A stretch of DNA of 64,000 nt from Hydrogenophaga sp. IBVHS1 (GCF_002127265.1 NZ_NFUU01000001.1:1992040-2056039); one strand, 5' to 3'. Positions 50,622 to 61,378 are shown, counted from the first letter of the stretch. The notes: generated by a model not told the origin, from the letters alone. Numbers and translations are program-made.

Positions 50622-51986
50622 TCAGCCCGCCAGGCGGACCACATCATTGAACAAGGCGACGGACATGAGTGCCATGAGAACCACAACACCCCCGCGCTGC
50701 AGGCGTTCCATCCAGACTTCGGAGACGCTGCGACCGGTCACACCCTCCCAAAGATAATACATCAGGTGCCCTCCATCCAAGACCGGCAAAGGCAGCAGGT
50801 TCAGCACGCCGAGGCTCACGCTGATGAGCGCAAGAAACAGAAGGTAAGAGGTGACACCCAGACTCGCCGACTTGCCGGCGTAGTCCGCGATGGTGAGCGG
50901 ACCACTGAGGTTCTTCACCGAAGCCTCGCCGATGATCATTCGCCCCATCATCTTGAGCGTGAGCCAGGATACTTCCCACGTCCTCACCACGCCCTGAATC
51001 AGGCTGTCCACCAAGCCATGGCTTACGGTCATCATGGCAGGAGCGGCGCCGATGTACGCTCCCACGCGGCCGATCCAGACCCCATTCTGTTGCTCGGGGA
51101 CAGGCTTGACGACGACATTGAGCACGCGCTGGCTCCGTTCGACGGTCCAGCGCTGTTCCGCGGGTTGCCCTTCCGGCCCGACGCCCGCTCGAATCAAGGC
51201 GCGCAGGCTTTGTCCGTCGGAGACAGCCTTCTCGTTGACGCGGAGCACCACATCGCCCGTCTGCAACCCCGCCGCAGCCGCCGCTCCGCCTTCCATCACT
51301 TCGCCCACCACGGGAGCACTCCAGGGTGCCGTGATGCCGATGCGCTGGAACAGCGAAGCATCGGCCTCGCGGACGTCCAGTTCGCTCAGGGCCAGCAGCA
51401 CCGGGCGGGCAGTGGCGCCTTCTCGAGGGCTGACCCACAACGTCACATCTTCATTCGACAGCGCAGCCTGAGTGAGGTGCCAGCGAAGGTCTTCAAAGGA
51501 CCCGATCTCGGCAGGCGCATCGTCGGTGGTGGCGATCTGCACCACCCAGTCCCCGCCCTGTATGCCAGCGCGCTCGGCGAGCGATCCGACAACCGGGGCT
51601 GACAGCACCGGCTTGGGTTCTTCCACACCCGTCCAGTTGACGATGGCGTAAAGAAAGACCGCCAGAAGCAGGTTGGCGGCGGGGCCGGCTGCAACGATGG
51701 CAGCACGTGAACGAAGGGGCTGTGTGTTGAACGCCAGATGCCTTTCGGACGCATCCACCGGTGCTTCGCGCTCGTCAAGCATGCGGACATAGCCGCCCAG
51801 AGGGAGCGCGCACACCACGAACTCGGTGGGGCTGTCCTTCTTGCGCCAGCTCAGCAAGGGCTTGCCGAAACCGATCGAGAAGCGCAACACCTTAACGCCA
51901 CATGCCACGGCCACGCGGTAGTGGCCGTATTCGTGCACCGCGATCAAGAGACCCAGCGCCACCACGAAAGCAACAATTGTGAGCAT
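50622..51986 (-). CDS. rseP: Site-2 protease RseP (regulator of sigma-E)
   Basis: Intramembrane zinc metalloprotease of 454 residues that cuts anti-sigma factor RseA after DegS. The zinc motif HEYGH lies in LLIAVHEYGHYRVAVACGVK in the first helix; the third ligand is in the LDGGHLMYYLWEGVTGR segment. Two PDZ-like domains lie between (VVGSLAERAGIQGGDWVVQI, AAAAGLQTGDVVLRVNEKAV). Normal length. It lies between dxr and bamA, as in most proteobacteria. Confidence 0.96.
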   Translation of the reverse strand: MLTIVAFVVALGLLIAVHEYGHYRVAVACGVKVLRFSIGFGKPLLSWRKKDSPTEFVVCALPLGGYVRMLDEREAPVDASERHLAFNTQPLRSRAAIVAAGPAANLLLAVFLYAIVNWTGVEEPKPVLSAPVVGSLAERAGIQGGDWVVQIATTDDAPAEIGSFEDLRWHLTQAALSNEDVTLWVSPREGATARPVLLALSELDVREADASLFQRIGITAPWSAPVVGEVMEGGAAAAAGLQTGDVVLRVNEKAVSDGQSLRALIRAGVGPEGQPAEQRWTVERSQRVLNVVVKPVPEQQNGVWIGRVGAYIGAAPAMMTVSHGLVDSLIQGVVRTWEVSWLTLKMMGRMIIGEASVKNLSGPLTIADYAGKSASLGVTSYLLFLALISVSLGVLNLLPLPVLDGGHLMYYLWEGVTGRSVSEVWMERLQRGGVVVLMALMSVALFNDVVRLAG

Positions 51987-52034
51987 GGAGGAAAAGGGGT
52001 TGTGGAAATTCGGGCCGCTGCCAGCCGCGTGCGG

Positions 52035-53219
52035 TCAGGCCGCTTGCCGCTCGACCTGCGCCTCTGCGAGGCTGCGCGCTTCGGCGTCAATGGCCAGCAA
52101 GTCTGACAGTTGCTGCGGCTTGGAGGGCACAAGTGCCTGCAAAGTTGCATCGTTGACGGCATGTATCTGATCGAAGCGCAGGCGTTGATCCAGAAACGCG
52201 GCCACCGCCACTTCGTTGGCGGCATTGAGAACGGCGGTCGTGCCCATGGGAGCATCCAGCGCCAGCCAGGCCAGGCGCAAGCCCGGGAACCGTCGGTCGT
52301 CAGGCTTTTCGAAACTCAGCGCGCCCAGGGAAGCAAAGTCGAGGGCGGCCGCGCCTGATTCGATGCGTTCGGGCCAGGACAGGCCGTAGGCGATCGGCCC
52401 GCGCATGTCGGGCGTGCCCAGCTGTGCCACCACCGAGCGGTCGTGGTACTGCACCATCGAATGAATCACGCTCTGCGGATGAATGACCACTTCGATACGG
52501 GAACCTGGCAAGCCGAACAGATAGCTGGCCTCGATGACTTCCAGCGCCTTGTTCATCATGGTGGCCGAGTCGACGGAAATCTTCCTGCCCATCACCCAGT
52601 TGGGGTGTGCGCAGGCCTCCTGCGGCGTCACGTCAGCCAGCGATTGCGGATCGCGGGTCCGAAAGGGTCCGCCGGACGCGGTCAGCACGATTTTTTCGAC
52701 GCGGCGCGACCAGGTGCCAGGGTCTTCCGGCAACGACTGGAACACGGCGGAATGTTCGCTGTCGATCGGCAGCAGCGTGGCCCCGCCCTCCTTCACCGCC
52801 TGCATGAACAGCTCGCCGCCGACCACCAGGGCTTCCTTGTTGGCCAGCAACACCTTCTTGCCCGCGCGCGCGGCAGCAAGGCTGGGGGCAAGCCCGGCCG
52901 CACCAACAATGGCGGCCATCACCGCGTCCACCTCCGGGTCTGTGGACACGTCGCACAACGACTGTGCACCGGCCAGCACCTGCACCGCCAGTCCTTCTTC
53001 ACGCACCCGCATCGCGAGCTGCTGCGCATGCTCAGGGCTTGCCATCACAGCGAAGCGCGGCAAGAAACGTCGGCATTGCGCCAGCAAGACGTCTACCTGC
53101 GTGGCCGCCGTGAGCGCGAAGACCGTGTACCGGCCGGAGTGGCGTGCCATCACGTCAAGCGTGCTGGTGCCAATGGAGCCCGTCGAGCCCAGGATGGTGA
53201 CGGCTTGCGGACGTGTCAT
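52035..53219 (-). CDS. dxr: 1-deoxy-D-xylulose 5-phosphate reductoisomerase
   Basis: Committed step of the MEP isoprenoid pathway: NADPH-dependent rearrangement of DXP to MEP. It has 394 residues. [20 protein letters not shown] is the NADPH-binding start; [14 protein letters not shown] carries the metal-binding Asp/Glu and [20 protein letters not shown] another active-site block. ATG 53219 gives the conserved N-terminus; longer upstream coding frame overlaps cdsA and is spurious. It lies 2 bp after cdsA. Confidence 0.97.
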   Translation of the reverse strand: MTRPQAVTILGSTGSIGTSTLDVMARHSGRYTVFALTAATQVDVLLAQCRRFLPRFAVMASPEHAQQLAMRVREEGLAVQVLAGAQSLCDVSTDPEVDAVMAAIVGAAGLAPSLAAARAGKKVLLANKEALVVGGELFMQAVKEGGATLLPIDSEHSAVFQSLPEDPGTWSRRVEKIVLTASGGPFRTRDPQSLADVTPQEACAHPNWVMGRKISVDSATMMNKALEVIEASYLFGLPGSRIEVVIHPQSVIHSMVQYHDRSVVAQLGTPDMRGPIAYGLSWPERIESGAAALDFASLGALSFEKPDDRRFPGLRLAWLALDAPMGTTAVLNAANEVAVAAFLDQRLRFDQIHAVNDATLQALVPSKPQQLSDLLAIDAEARSLAEAQVERQAA

Positions 53220-53221
53220 GG

Positions 53222-54043
53222 TCAGATTGTGATGAGCATCATGGCCAGCGGCAACACGGGCAGGAGCGCGTCGACCCGGTCGAGCACACCGCCGTGCCCG
53301 GGCAGCAAAGCGCTGGAATCCTTCACGCCGGCGCTGCGTTTGACCAGCGATTCCACGAGGTCGCCTACGACGCTCATGGCGGACAGGAACACCAGCGAGA
53401 GCACCGCCAGAACCGGGCCCAGTCCCCAGAGCCGTGCATAGAGGCTGTCGCCGGAGCCGTCGGCCCAGATCCAGACGGCAGCCAGAACAAGGACGCCGAG
53501 CAGCCCACTGATGGCGCCCTCCCAGCTCTTGCCAGGACTGATGGCCGGAGCCAGCTTGCGGCGACCGAACGCCTTGCCACCAAAGTAGGCAGCGATATCG
53601 GCCATCCAGACCAGCAGCAACACCGAAAGCAGAAAACCGAGGCCGACAACGCGCGCCTGCACCAGGGCCAACCAGGCGCAGGCGATCAATGCAAGGCCGC
53701 CCCAGAGGCGAAGATTCGAGGGCCATTTACTCCAGCCGGCCACCCCTCTTCCCAGCATCGCCACAGCCAGCAGCACCCAAACTGCGCCCACGGCCAACCA
53801 GAGGGGGCGCAAGGTCGCGGTGAGCCCACCTGCGAGCCAGACCATTGCCATCAGCGCTCCCATGCCCCCACCGACCGCAATGGACCACTTGGCATTGCAG
53901 CCGTTCAGACGTGCCCACTCCCAGCTGGCGGCACCGATCAGCAGCAGGGTCAGCGCCGCAAACGGCTTGATCGAAGGGTAAAACAAAGCTGGAAGCAAGA
54001 CCGCCAGCAGCAGCAACGCCGTGATGACACGTTGCTTAAGCAT
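53222..54043 (-). CDS. cdsA: Phosphatidate cytidylyltransferase
   Basis: Membrane enzyme making CDP-diacylglycerol, precursor of all phospholipids. It has 273 residues with eight or so helices. [35 protein letters not shown] and the late [38 protein letters not shown] are the CTP-binding family blocks with conserved acids. ATG 54043 overlaps the uppS end by 8 bp. Confidence 0.96.
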   Translation of the reverse strand: MLKQRVITALLLLAVLLPALFYPSIKPFAALTLLLIGAASWEWARLNGCNAKWSIAVGGGMGALMAMVWLAGGLTATLRPLWLAVGAVWVLLAVAMLGRGVAGWSKWPSNLRLWGGLALIACAWLALVQARVVGLGFLLSVLLLVWMADIAAYFGGKAFGRRKLAPAISPGKSWEGAISGLLGVLVLAAVWIWADGSGDSLYARLWGLGPVLAVLSLVFLSAMSVVGDLVESLVKRSAGVKDSSALLPGHGGVLDRVDALLPVLPLAMMLITI

Positions 54044-54806
54044 GTTGCTGGCCCGCGGCCACCACCAGCGGCACCACTTCGGCCCGCTGCTCGGCGGTTT
54101 GCCCGAAGCGGCGCTCGCGGCTGGCGAACTCGGCCAATGCGCGGTCCAGTTCGGCCGCGTCGAAATCGGGCCAAAGGCATTCCGTGAACACCAGTTCGGT
54201 GTAAGCTGATTGCCACAGCAGGAAATTGCTGATGCGCAGCTCGCCACCCGTGCGAATCAGAAGGTCGGGGTCGACCACATGCGCGAGCGCCAGTGCGCCG
54301 GAAAGGTTCTCTTCTGTGATTTCCCGGCCCTGCTGCACCAGCTGGCGCGCGGCCTGGGTCATATCCCAGCGCCCCCCATAGTTGAAGCACACGTTGAGCA
54401 CCAGCTTGTGGTTGTGCGCCGTGTCACGCTCGGCGGCCTCCAGGCCCTGGACCACCCGCTTGGAGAGACCCGAGCGATCGCCTGGAAAATGCAGTTGCAC
54501 GCCGTTCTCCCGCAAGCTCGGCACCTCTCTTGAGAGCGCCATCACCAACAGGTCCATGAGGCCGGAGACCTCTTCCACCGGGCGGTTCCAGTTCTCGGAC
54601 GAGAACGCGAACACCGACAGCACCGGCACCCCGCGCTCGATGCACGCCTTGACAACCCGGCGCAGCGCCTCGACGCCCTGCTTGTGGCCAGCGACGCGCG
54701 GCAGCCAGCGCTTCTGCGCCCAGCGACCATTGCCATCCATGACGATGGCGATGTGCCCAGGCTGCGCGGCCGCTGGACGGCCTTGGGGGGAGGCGGTGTT
54801 TGACAT
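54036..54806 (-). CDS. uppS: Undecaprenyl diphosphate synthase
   Basis: cis-Prenyltransferase of 256 residues making the C55 carrier for peptidoglycan and O-antigen. HIAIVMDGNGRWAQKRWLPR holds the catalytic Asp; VFAFSSENWNRPVEEVSGLM and DPDLLIRTGGELRISNFLLW are other conserved blocks. ATG 54806 is chosen over a TTG seven codons upstream. It follows frr by 33 bp and overlaps cdsA. Confidence 0.97.
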   Translation of the reverse strand: MSNTASPQGRPAAAQPGHIAIVMDGNGRWAQKRWLPRVAGHKQGVEALRRVVKACIERGVPVLSVFAFSSENWNRPVEEVSGLMDLLVMALSREVPSLRENGVQLHFPGDRSGLSKRVVQGLEAAERDTAHNHKLVLNVCFNYGGRWDMTQAARQLVQQGREITEENLSGALALAHVVDPDLLIRTGGELRISNFLLWQSAYTELVFTECLWPDFDAAELDRALAEFASRERRFGQTAEQRAEVVPLVVAAGQQHA

Positions 54807-54839
54807 CGGGCGCAAGTTGGTCGGCAACGAGGCAAAGCC

Positions 54840-55400
54840 TCAGACCGCCATGATGTCCTGTTCCTTGGACGCCACGAGCCGGTCTATCTCGGCAATCATG
54901 CGATCGGTGAGTTTCTGGATGTCTTCCTGCGAACGGCGGTCATCGTCCTCGGAGGCGAGTTTGTCCTTCACGAGACGCTTCACCGCCTCGTTGGCGTCGC
55001 GGCGGAGGTTGCGGATCGCTATCTTGGCGGCCTCGCCATCGCCACGAACAACCTTGGTGAGCTCCTTGCGGCGCTCCTCTGTCATCGGCGGCATGGGAAC
55101 GCGGATCAGATCACCCTGGCTCGACGGATTGAGCCCCAGGTCGGATTCGCGGATGGCCTTCTCGATCTTGGCCCCCATCCCTTTTTCCCACGGTGCCACA
55201 CCAATGGTGCGAGCATCCAGCAGAGTCAGATTGGCCACCTGGGACAGCGGCAGCATGGCGCCGTAGTAGTCGACATGCACAGTGTCGAGCAAGGCGGGGT
55301 TGGGGCGGCCTGTGCGCACTTTCGTCAGACCGTTCTTGAGCGCTTCCATCGATTGAAGCATCTTGTGCTCAGCGGTTTTTCGGATCTCGTCGGTGCTCAT
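54840..55400 (-). CDS. frr: Ribosome recycling factor
   Basis: Splits post-termination ribosomes with EF-G. It has 186 residues. A tRNA-shaped protein with a three-helix bundle ([20 protein letters not shown], and [20 protein letters not shown]) and a middle beta domain ([20 protein letters not shown]). [11 protein letters not shown] is the signature. It is 43 bp downstream of pyrH. Confidence 0.97.
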   Translation of the reverse strand: MSTDEIRKTAEHKMLQSMEALKNGLTKVRTGRPNPALLDTVHVDYYGAMLPLSQVANLTLLDARTIGVAPWEKGMGAKIEKAIRESDLGLNPSSQGDLIRVPMPPMTEERRKELTKVVRGDGEAAKIAIRNLRRDANEAVKRLVKDKLASEDDDRRSQEDIQKLTDRMIAEIDRLVASKEQDIMAV

Positions 55401-55443
55401 GAAAACTCCTCGGTGCGGCGTGATTTGAAGGGGGAGGACGCCA

Positions 55444-56154
55444 TCAGACGTGAACCAGGGTGCCCTCGTCGCCTCCCAGCACCACCTTGCGCAGCGCTCC
55501 GGGCTTGAAGATAGAGAACACCTTGACGGGCAGCTTCTGGTCCCGACACAGCGCAAACGCGGTCGCATCCATCACCTGCAGGTTCTTGCTCATGGCTTCG
55601 TCGAACGAAATCGTGGTGTAGCGCGTGGCGTTGGGGTCCTTGTTGGGATCGGCACTGTAAACACCATCAACCTTGGTGGCTTTCAAGACAATCTCGGCGC
55701 CGATCTCGGCACCGCGCAGCGCTGCGGCAGTGTCGGTGGTGAAGAAGGGATTTCCCGTGCCGGCAGCGAACACCACCACCTTGCCTTCTTCGAGGTACTG
55801 CAGCGCCTTGGGGCGAACATAGGGCTCAACCACCTGCTCGATGGCAATAGCCGACATCACGCGCGCCACCAGACCCGCCTTGTCCATGGTGTCGGCCAGG
55901 GCCAGGGAATTCATCACCGTGGCCAGCATGCCCATGTAGTCTGCGGTGGCGCGGTCCATACCGACAGAGCCTCCCGCCACACCGCGGAAGATATTGCCGC
56001 CACCGATGACGATGGCCACCTGCACACCCAGGCGGGTGACCTCGGCAATCTCCTCCACCATTCGCACAATGGTGGCCCGGTTGATACCGAAAGCGTCGTC
56101 CCCCATCAGGGCCTCTCCCGACAGTTTCAGCAGAATCCTTTTGTAGGCTGGCAT
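55444..56154 (-). CDS. pyrH: UMP kinase
   Basis: Phosphorylates UMP to UDP; hexameric, allosterically controlled by UTP and GTP. It has 236 residues. [20 protein letters not shown] opens the fold; [20 protein letters not shown] is the nucleotide loop and [20 protein letters not shown] the UMP/ATP region. ATG 56154 is the family start. It lies downstream of tsf across a hairpin, then frr follows. Confidence 0.97.
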   Translation of the reverse strand: MPAYKRILLKLSGEALMGDDAFGINRATIVRMVEEIAEVTRLGVQVAIVIGGGNIFRGVAGGSVGMDRATADYMGMLATVMNSLALADTMDKAGLVARVMSAIAIEQVVEPYVRPKALQYLEEGKVVVFAAGTGNPFFTTDTAAALRGAEIGAEIVLKATKVDGVYSADPNKDPNATRYTTISFDEAMSKNLQVMDATAFALCRDQKLPVKVFSIFKPGALRKVVLGGDEGTLVHV

Positions 56155-56256
56155 GGGGCAACTTTCAGAAATCGATAGACAAAGACTCAACCGGCAAGTG
56201 TAGCGAGGACCCCGGTCTCTCCCGCTGCCACAGGTTGTAAAAAAGACCTATACGGC

Positions 56257-56280
56257 ACAACGGGCCTTGCGGCCCGTTGT
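56257..56280 (-). terminator. Hairpin downstream of tsf
   Basis: Perfect 10-bp stem ACAACGGGCC / GGCCCGTTGT with a 4-nt loop, 20 bp past the tsf stop. On the minus strand the T-run (TCTTTTTT) comes only about 9 nt after the stem, so it may be a weak terminator or attenuator before pyrH. Confidence 0.5.
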
Positions 56281-56300
56281 TTCCTGCAGGCAGCCGGGAA

Positions 56301-57218
56301 TCAGGCGCCCTTGGCTGCCGCAACCTGGGCAGCCACTTCGGCTGCAAAGTCGTCGACCTTCTTCTCAATGCCTTCGCCCACCACGTAAAGCGTGAAGCCT
56401 TTGACCGTGGTGCCAGCGGCCTTGAGCATCTGCTCGACGGTCTGCTTGTCGTTCTTCACGAAGGGCTGGTTGAACAACGAGACCTCCTTGAGGTACTTCT
56501 GAACCGCGCCATCAATCCGTTTGACCACAATCTCGGCGCTCTGCGCAGGCTTGCCTGCAGCAACCAGCTCCTTGTTCGCTTCATCGGCCTTGGCCGTGGC
56601 CACCGAGCGCTCCCGCTCAATGAACTCGGCTGGCACATCGTTGCTGGTCAGGGCCACGGGCTTCATGGCAGCCACATGCATGGCAACGTCTTTGGCAGCG
56701 GTCTCTTCGCCGTCAAACTCCACCACCACGCCGATGCGGGTTCCGTGCAGGTAGCTGACCAGCTTGCCGCCGCCGCTGTACTGCTTGAAGCGACGGAAGC
56801 TCATGTTCTCGCCGATCTTGCCAATCAGGCCCTTGCGCACATCTTCCAGGGTCGGGCCGAAGCCGTCCTGGCTGTAGGGCAGTGCACCGAGGGCTTCCAC
56901 ATTGGCCGGGTTGTGCTGCGCCACCAGCCTGGCGGCGGCATTGGCCAACGCGAGGAAGCTGTCGTTCTTGGTAACAAAGTCGGTTTCGCAGTTGACTTCG
57001 ATCAACGCACCTGTGGTGCCTTCAATGGAACTGGCCACCACGCCTTCGGCGGTCACGCGGCTGGCGGCCTTGCCGGCCTTCGTGCCGAGCTTGACGCGAA
57101 GCAGCTCTTCGGCTTTGGCCATGTCGCCCTCGGCCTCGGTCAGGGCCTTCTTGCACTCCATCATGGGCGCGTCGGTCTTGGCGCGCAGTTCGGCGACCAT
57201 GCTTGCAGTAATTGCCAT
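56301..57218 (-). CDS. tsf: Elongation factor Ts
   Basis: Nucleotide exchange factor for EF-Tu. It has 305 residues: N-terminal UBA-like domain ([20 protein letters not shown]), then the EF-Tu-contacting [20 protein letters not shown], and two core subdomains ([20 protein letters not shown], ending [15 protein letters not shown]). ATG 57218 has AAGGAG upstream. It is separated from rpsB by 110 bp with a terminator-like hairpin. Confidence 0.97.
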   Translation of the reverse strand: MAITASMVAELRAKTDAPMMECKKALTEAEGDMAKAEELLRVKLGTKAGKAASRVTAEGVVASSIEGTTGALIEVNCETDFVTKNDSFLALANAAARLVAQHNPANVEALGALPYSQDGFGPTLEDVRKGLIGKIGENMSFRRFKQYSGGGKLVSYLHGTRIGVVVEFDGEETAAKDVAMHVAAMKPVALTSNDVPAEFIERERSVATAKADEANKELVAAGKPAQSAEIVVKRIDGAVQKYLKEVSLFNQPFVKNDKQTVEQMLKAAGTTVKGFTLYVVGEGIEKKVDDFAAEVAAQVAAAKGA

Positions 57219-57285
57219 TCTTTTCTCCTTGGGCCGCGCCATCTCGAGGTGGCGTGGACATGTCAATGATTCAGTTTGTCTTGTG

Positions 57286-57307
57286 AAAAAGGGGCTACAT
57301 GAGCCCC
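57286..57307 (-). terminator. Attenuator/terminator between rpsB and tsf
   Basis: On the minus strand, stem GGGGCT / AGCCCC with loop CATGT is followed at once by TTTTT, 22 bp past the rpsB stop. It likely lowers transcription into tsf. Confidence 0.75.
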
Positions 57308-57328
57308 TCTTTCATGGGGGAAGCGCGC

Positions 57329-58084
57329 TCAGGCGGGAGCGTTTTCCTTCACTTCCACGAACTCGTCGGAGCCTTCGGCAGCCACGGCCTTGACAACGTC
57401 GTTGACGGCGTTGCTGCGGCCTTCGAGGATCGCGTCGGCGATACCACGGGCATACAGCGCCACGGCGCGAGCAGAGTCGTCGTTGCCGGGGATGACGTAG
57501 TCAATGCCGACTGGCGAGTGGTTGGTGTCAACCACGCCCACCAGCGGAATGCCAAGTTTCTGTGCTTCGAGCACGGCAATCTTGTGGAAGCCCACGTCGA
57601 TGATGAAGATGGCGTCGGGCAAGGCGGTCATGTCCTGGATGCCGCCGATGTCCTTTTCGAGCTTTTCCATCTCGCGAGCGAACATCAGCTGCTCCTTCTT
57701 GGTCATGCTCTCAAGGCCGGTTTCCTTCTGGGCCTGCATGTCCTTGAGGCGCTTGATGGAGGTCTTGACGGTCTTGAAGTTGGTCAGCATCCCGCCGAGC
57801 CAGCGCTGGTCGACGAAAGGCACGCCGGCGCGGCGGGCTTCCTGGGCCACGATGTCGCGCGACTGGCGCTTGGTGCCCACCATAAGGATGGTGCCGCGGT
57901 TGGCAGAGAGCTGACGCACGAATTTCGCTGCGTCCTCGAAAAGAGGCAGCGTCTTTTCGAGGTTGACGATGTGGATCTTGTTGCGATGGCCGAAGATATA
58001 CGGCGCCATCTTGGGGTTCCAGAAGCGGGTTTGGTGGCCGAAATGGACACCGGCTTCCAGCATTTCGCGCATGGAGATAGGCAT
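57329..58084 (-). CDS. rpsB: 30S ribosomal protein S2
   Basis: Small-subunit protein of 251 residues. [20 protein letters not shown] and [20 protein letters not shown] are the conserved S2 opening; [20 protein letters not shown] and [20 protein letters not shown] are later signatures. Upstream lies a leader of about 165 nt to a TATAAT, long enough for S2 autoregulation known in other proteobacteria. It heads rpsB-tsf-pyrH-frr. Confidence 0.98.
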   Translation of the reverse strand: MPISMREMLEAGVHFGHQTRFWNPKMAPYIFGHRNKIHIVNLEKTLPLFEDAAKFVRQLSANRGTILMVGTKRQSRDIVAQEARRAGVPFVDQRWLGGMLTNFKTVKTSIKRLKDMQAQKETGLESMTKKEQLMFAREMEKLEKDIGGIQDMTALPDAIFIIDVGFHKIAVLEAQKLGIPLVGVVDTNHSPVGIDYVIPGNDDSARAVALYARGIADAILEGRSNAVNDVVKAVAAEGSDEFVEVKENAPA

Positions 58085-58256
58085 GAGATAACTTTCCAGA
58101 GGTTGAGTCTAAAATCCAGCCCCGATCGCCAGCAAAAGCAGAACCTTTCGGGATTCATGCGCAGCAGACAACACCCGGTTGGGCTGGTTTGCGATTTCGC
58201 TTCTTCAAGGGCGTCATGAACGGGATGCTCAGGACCGCCATTGGCAAAGCCTGTCG

Positions 58257-58285
58257 ATTATAACAGTCAGCCCGCCCTCACGGTC
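58257..58285 (-). promoter_or_regulatory. rpsB promoter candidate
   Basis: Perfect TATAAT at 58257-58262 on the minus strand with a weak TGACC-like -35 18 nt further up. It lies about 175 bp before rpsB. The rest of 58085-58411 shows no gene; it also serves as upstream region of the divergent dehydrogenase gene. Confidence 0.5.
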
Positions 58286-58411
58286 ACTTGCGCCCCGCAC
58301 CATGCCCCACGTCCCGCCCCGCACCGACCCACAGCTGACCGCCGAGCCCGCGTCCGACCCTCTTCCCGTTCCGCCCCACACCACGCCGATCGTTGCTGCG
58401 CGAGGCCGGTC

Positions 58412-59683
58412 TTGAAGCTCGCTGTGGTGGGCGCGGGTGTGGCGGGCGTCACCACCGCTTACGAACTCACGCTGGATGGTCACGAGGTCGCGGTGTTCGA
58501 GCGCCGAAACACCATCGCCGAAGAGGCGAGCTTCGCGACCGGTGCTCTTGTCGCTCCTGGCTGGACGGCAGACTGGACCGGGACGCAGCGGCGGGTGCGA
58601 ATGCCCTGGTCCGCGCGTCCTGGCTTGGGCTTGCGGCTGGCGCGGATGCCTGGTTGGGGTGAATGGCCGTGGCTTTGGCAATGGTCCCAGGCCGGCAAGG
58701 GCGGCGGGCTGTCAGAAGGCCATCGACACCTCCACCATTTGCTGCGCTACAGCCAGCAAAGGCAGCTGGCCATCACGGTGGAACGCGAACTCGACCACGA
58801 CCGCAGCCAGGGCATGCTGGTGCTGTGGCGCGACGAGCGCGATGCCGACCTGGCGCAGCCTGCACTGGCACTCATGCGGGAAAGCGGCGTCGCCTTCAAG
58901 CTGCTGGGGGCGGAGCAGGCGCGCGCGCTCGAACCCGCTCTGAGCCTGGAAACGCCCTTGCACGGTGCTGTTGAACTCAGCGGCGAAGGCGTTGCCAACT
59001 GCCGTGAATTCGCCCTGTTGCTGCGCGCGGCCGCGCAGTCCATGGGCTGCCGGTTCGAATTCGACACGCGGGTGTCTTCCCTCATACCCCTCACCGATGG
59101 CCAGGTGGAGATCACCGTGGAGTCCGGGAATGGCCCACAGACCGAGAAGTTCGACGCGGTGATTGTGTGCGCGGGCGCGTTCAGCGCGGATCTGCTGAAA
59201 CCACTGGGACTGCGCCTGCCATTGAAAGAGGTGTACGGCCAAACGCTCAGCGCGGCGGTTCGTGAGCCGCTGGATGCGCCGCTGTCGGCCGTGCTCGATG
59301 CGCGCAGCGGGGTCTCTATCGCCCGACTCGGACAGCGCGTGCGTGTGGCCGGTGGCCAGGAGTTCGGCGCCACACGGGGGGAGCCACCCAAGTCGTCTCT
59401 GGCTCACCTGTACCAGGTCCTGGACGACTGGTTTCCAGGTGCCGTGCGATTGGGCGGCTCTCGCGGCAGCATTCAGGAATGGCGAGGAGCGCAGGCTACC
59501 CTTCCGGATGGCCTGGCCCTGATCGGCCCGACCCGCCTGCCGGGCCTGTGGCTCAACCTGGGACACGGCGCCAGCGGCTGGTCCACCGCGTGCGGCAGCG
59601 CGCGCGCTCTGGCCGATCGCCTCCAGAGACGCGAACCCGACGTGGATCTGGTCGGGTTCTCACCCCAGCGCTTCGGACTCTGA
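58412..59683 (+). CDS. D-amino acid dehydrogenase-like FAD oxidoreductase
   Basis: FAD-dependent amine/amino acid dehydrogenase of 423 residues (DadA-like). The dinucleotide fold is LAVVGAGVAGVTTAYELTLD, then HEVAVFERR; the second FAD strand VIVCAGAFSADLLKPLGLRL is present, and the C-terminal GLWLNLGHGASGWSTACGSA is the DAO signature. DadA deaminates D-alanine and other D-amino acids at the membrane. The start is TTG 58412, the only codon fitting the family N-terminus. The DadX racemase is not adjacent, so the exact substrate is open. Confidence 0.88.
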   Translation: MKLAVVGAGVAGVTTAYELTLDGHEVAVFERRNTIAEEASFATGALVAPGWTADWTGTQRRVRMPWSARPGLGLRLARMPGWGEWPWLWQWSQAGKGGGLSEGHRHLHHLLRYSQQRQLAITVERELDHDRSQGMLVLWRDERDADLAQPALALMRESGVAFKLLGAEQARALEPALSLETPLHGAVELSGEGVANCREFALLLRAAAQSMGCRFEFDTRVSSLIPLTDGQVEITVESGNGPQTEKFDAVIVCAGAFSADLLKPLGLRLPLKEVYGQTLSAAVREPLDAPLSAVLDARSGVSIARLGQRVRVAGGQEFGATRGEPPKSSLAHLYQVLDDWFPGAVRLGGSRGSIQEWRGAQATLPDGLALIGPTRLPGLWLNLGHGASGWSTACGSARALADRLQRREPDVDLVGFSPQRFGL

Positions 59684-59709
59684 GGAGCCGGGGGCCACGG
59701 GCAAACGTG

Positions 59710-61359
59710 ATGAAATGGCAGCAGATTCATCCTTTGCACCCAGTGACAAACCCTGTGCCCTCGCAGAACTTCCCGACCGGACCCTCCGGCGCACGGCCCG
59801 TGGTCGCGACTCGGCGCGAGGCCCTGTACAACGTCGAAACCACCCGCCGCATCGAACGTGAGGCGCTCGCACATCGGCCCATCCACGCCCTGATGTCCCG
59901 CGCGGGGCTCTCCGTGGCTCGACTTGCACTGGCGCTTCGACCGCATGCTCGAACCATCTGGGTGGCCTGCGGGCCCGGCAACAACGGCGGCGACGGTCTT
60001 GTGGCCGCCGCCCACCTGCATCGGTGGGCGCAGGCCCAGGGTGGCTCGCCAAGGGTGGTGGTGACCCACTGGACGCGCGATTCATCGGACGACAGCCGCC
60101 TGCCTGCCGATGCCCGCCAGGCGCTGGCGGCCGCGCAACAGAGCGGCGTGGAGTTCGCCGAACAGCCACCAGACGAGTTCGACCTGGCTATCGATGCCTT
60201 GATGGGCATTGGCGCCATGCGGCCTCCTGAGGGGCGACTGGGCGCCTGGCTTTCCCTGCTGCGCACCACACCCGAGCTGGTTCTGTGCGTGGACTTGCCC
60301 AGCGGGCTGAATGCCGACACCGGCGCGCTGGAACCCACGGCAGACACATCCCCGCACTTACGGCCAGGACCCAGGCACACGCTCTCGCTTCTCACGCTCA
60401 AACCAGGCCTTTTCACCGCCCACGGGCGAGACGCGGCCGGGAAGGTCTGGCTGGACGACCTGGGCGTCGTGCCGCCGACAGAGCCTCCTGTGACGGCATG
60501 GCTCGCTGGCCAGCAACATCCGATGGGTGAAAAAGCCGCACGGGCCCACGCCAGCCATAAGGGCAGCTTTGGTGACGTGGTCGTGATCGGCGGACAAGGC
60601 ATCTCCATGAACGGGGCGGGCATGACGGGCGCTGCCTTGCTCGCCGCCCGAGCCGCCCTGCGTGCTGGTGCAGGAAGGGTCTTCGTGGGATTGCTTCAGG
60701 GACCAGGTGTTGACGAATTGACCTGGGACCCGGTCAGCCCGGAGTTGATGTTTCGCCGGCCAGACCGACTGCTGGAGAGGGCGACGCTGCGGGAGGGCTG
60801 CGTGGTTTGCGGTTGCGGTGGTGGGGATGCCGTGCGCACGGTGTTGCCCCGTGTGCTCTCGGGCGCCACGCGGCTGGTGCTCGATGCCGATGCGCTCAAC
60901 GCGATCGCCACCGACACGTCTCTTCAATCCCTGCTGCGCGATCGCCAGGGCCGCGGCTGGTCGACGGTGCTCACCCCGCACCCGCTGGAGGCCGCACGCC
61001 TGCTGGGCAGCGACACCAACACGGTCATGGCCGACCGGCTGCGCGCCGCGCAGGCGCTGGCCGATGGTTTCGGGGTGGTGTGCGTGCTCAAGGGTTCTGG
61101 CACGCTGATCACGGCACCGAGCGAGATTCCCTGGATCAACCCAACCGGCAATGCCGCGTTGGCAACGGCGGGCACTGGCGACGTGCTGGCCGGCATGGTG
61201 GGCAGTGCGCTGGCGCGCCCTTTTGACACCACGGGGTCAGCGATTCTGGGCCGGGTGGCAGAGGCGGTGTTCCAGCATGGCTGGCTGGCCGACCATTGGC
61301 CAGCCGGATCGGCCCTTTGCGCCAGCGACCTCGCTGCGCGGGTGCGGCCCCTGGCGTAA
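59710..61359 (+). CDS. nnr: Bifunctional NAD(P)H-hydrate epimerase / ADP-dependent dehydratase
   Basis: Repairs hydrated NAD(P)H (NAD(P)HX). It has 549 residues. Residues 40-270 are the YjeF_N epimerase: WVACGPGNNGGDGLVAAAHL and CVDLPSGLNADTGALEPTAD. Residues 280-549 are the carbohydrate-kinase-like dehydratase: HKGSFGDVVVIGGQGISMNG, VLTPHPLEAARLLGSDTNTV and NPTGNAALATAGTGDVLAGM with the nucleotide-binding loop. ATG 59710 is taken (GTG at 59707 equally possible). It follows the DadA-like gene by 26 bp on the same strand. The stop converges with the YggT gene. Confidence 0.94.
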   Translation: MKWQQIHPLHPVTNPVPSQNFPTGPSGARPVVATRREALYNVETTRRIEREALAHRPIHALMSRAGLSVARLALALRPHARTIWVACGPGNNGGDGLVAAAHLHRWAQAQGGSPRVVVTHWTRDSSDDSRLPADARQALAAAQQSGVEFAEQPPDEFDLAIDALMGIGAMRPPEGRLGAWLSLLRTTPELVLCVDLPSGLNADTGALEPTADTSPHLRPGPRHTLSLLTLKPGLFTAHGRDAAGKVWLDDLGVVPPTEPPVTAWLAGQQHPMGEKAARAHASHKGSFGDVVVIGGQGISMNGAGMTGAALLAARAALRAGAGRVFVGLLQGPGVDELTWDPVSPELMFRRPDRLLERATLREGCVVCGCGGGDAVRTVLPRVLSGATRLVLDADALNAIATDTSLQSLLRDRQGRGWSTVLTPHPLEAARLLGSDTNTVMADRLRAAQALADGFGVVCVLKGSGTLITAPSEIPWINPTGNAALATAGTGDVLAGMVGSALARPFDTTGSAILGRVAEAVFQHGWLADHWPAGSALCASDLAARVRPLA

Positions 61360-61378
61360 ACCGGGTCTCAACCGGGCT

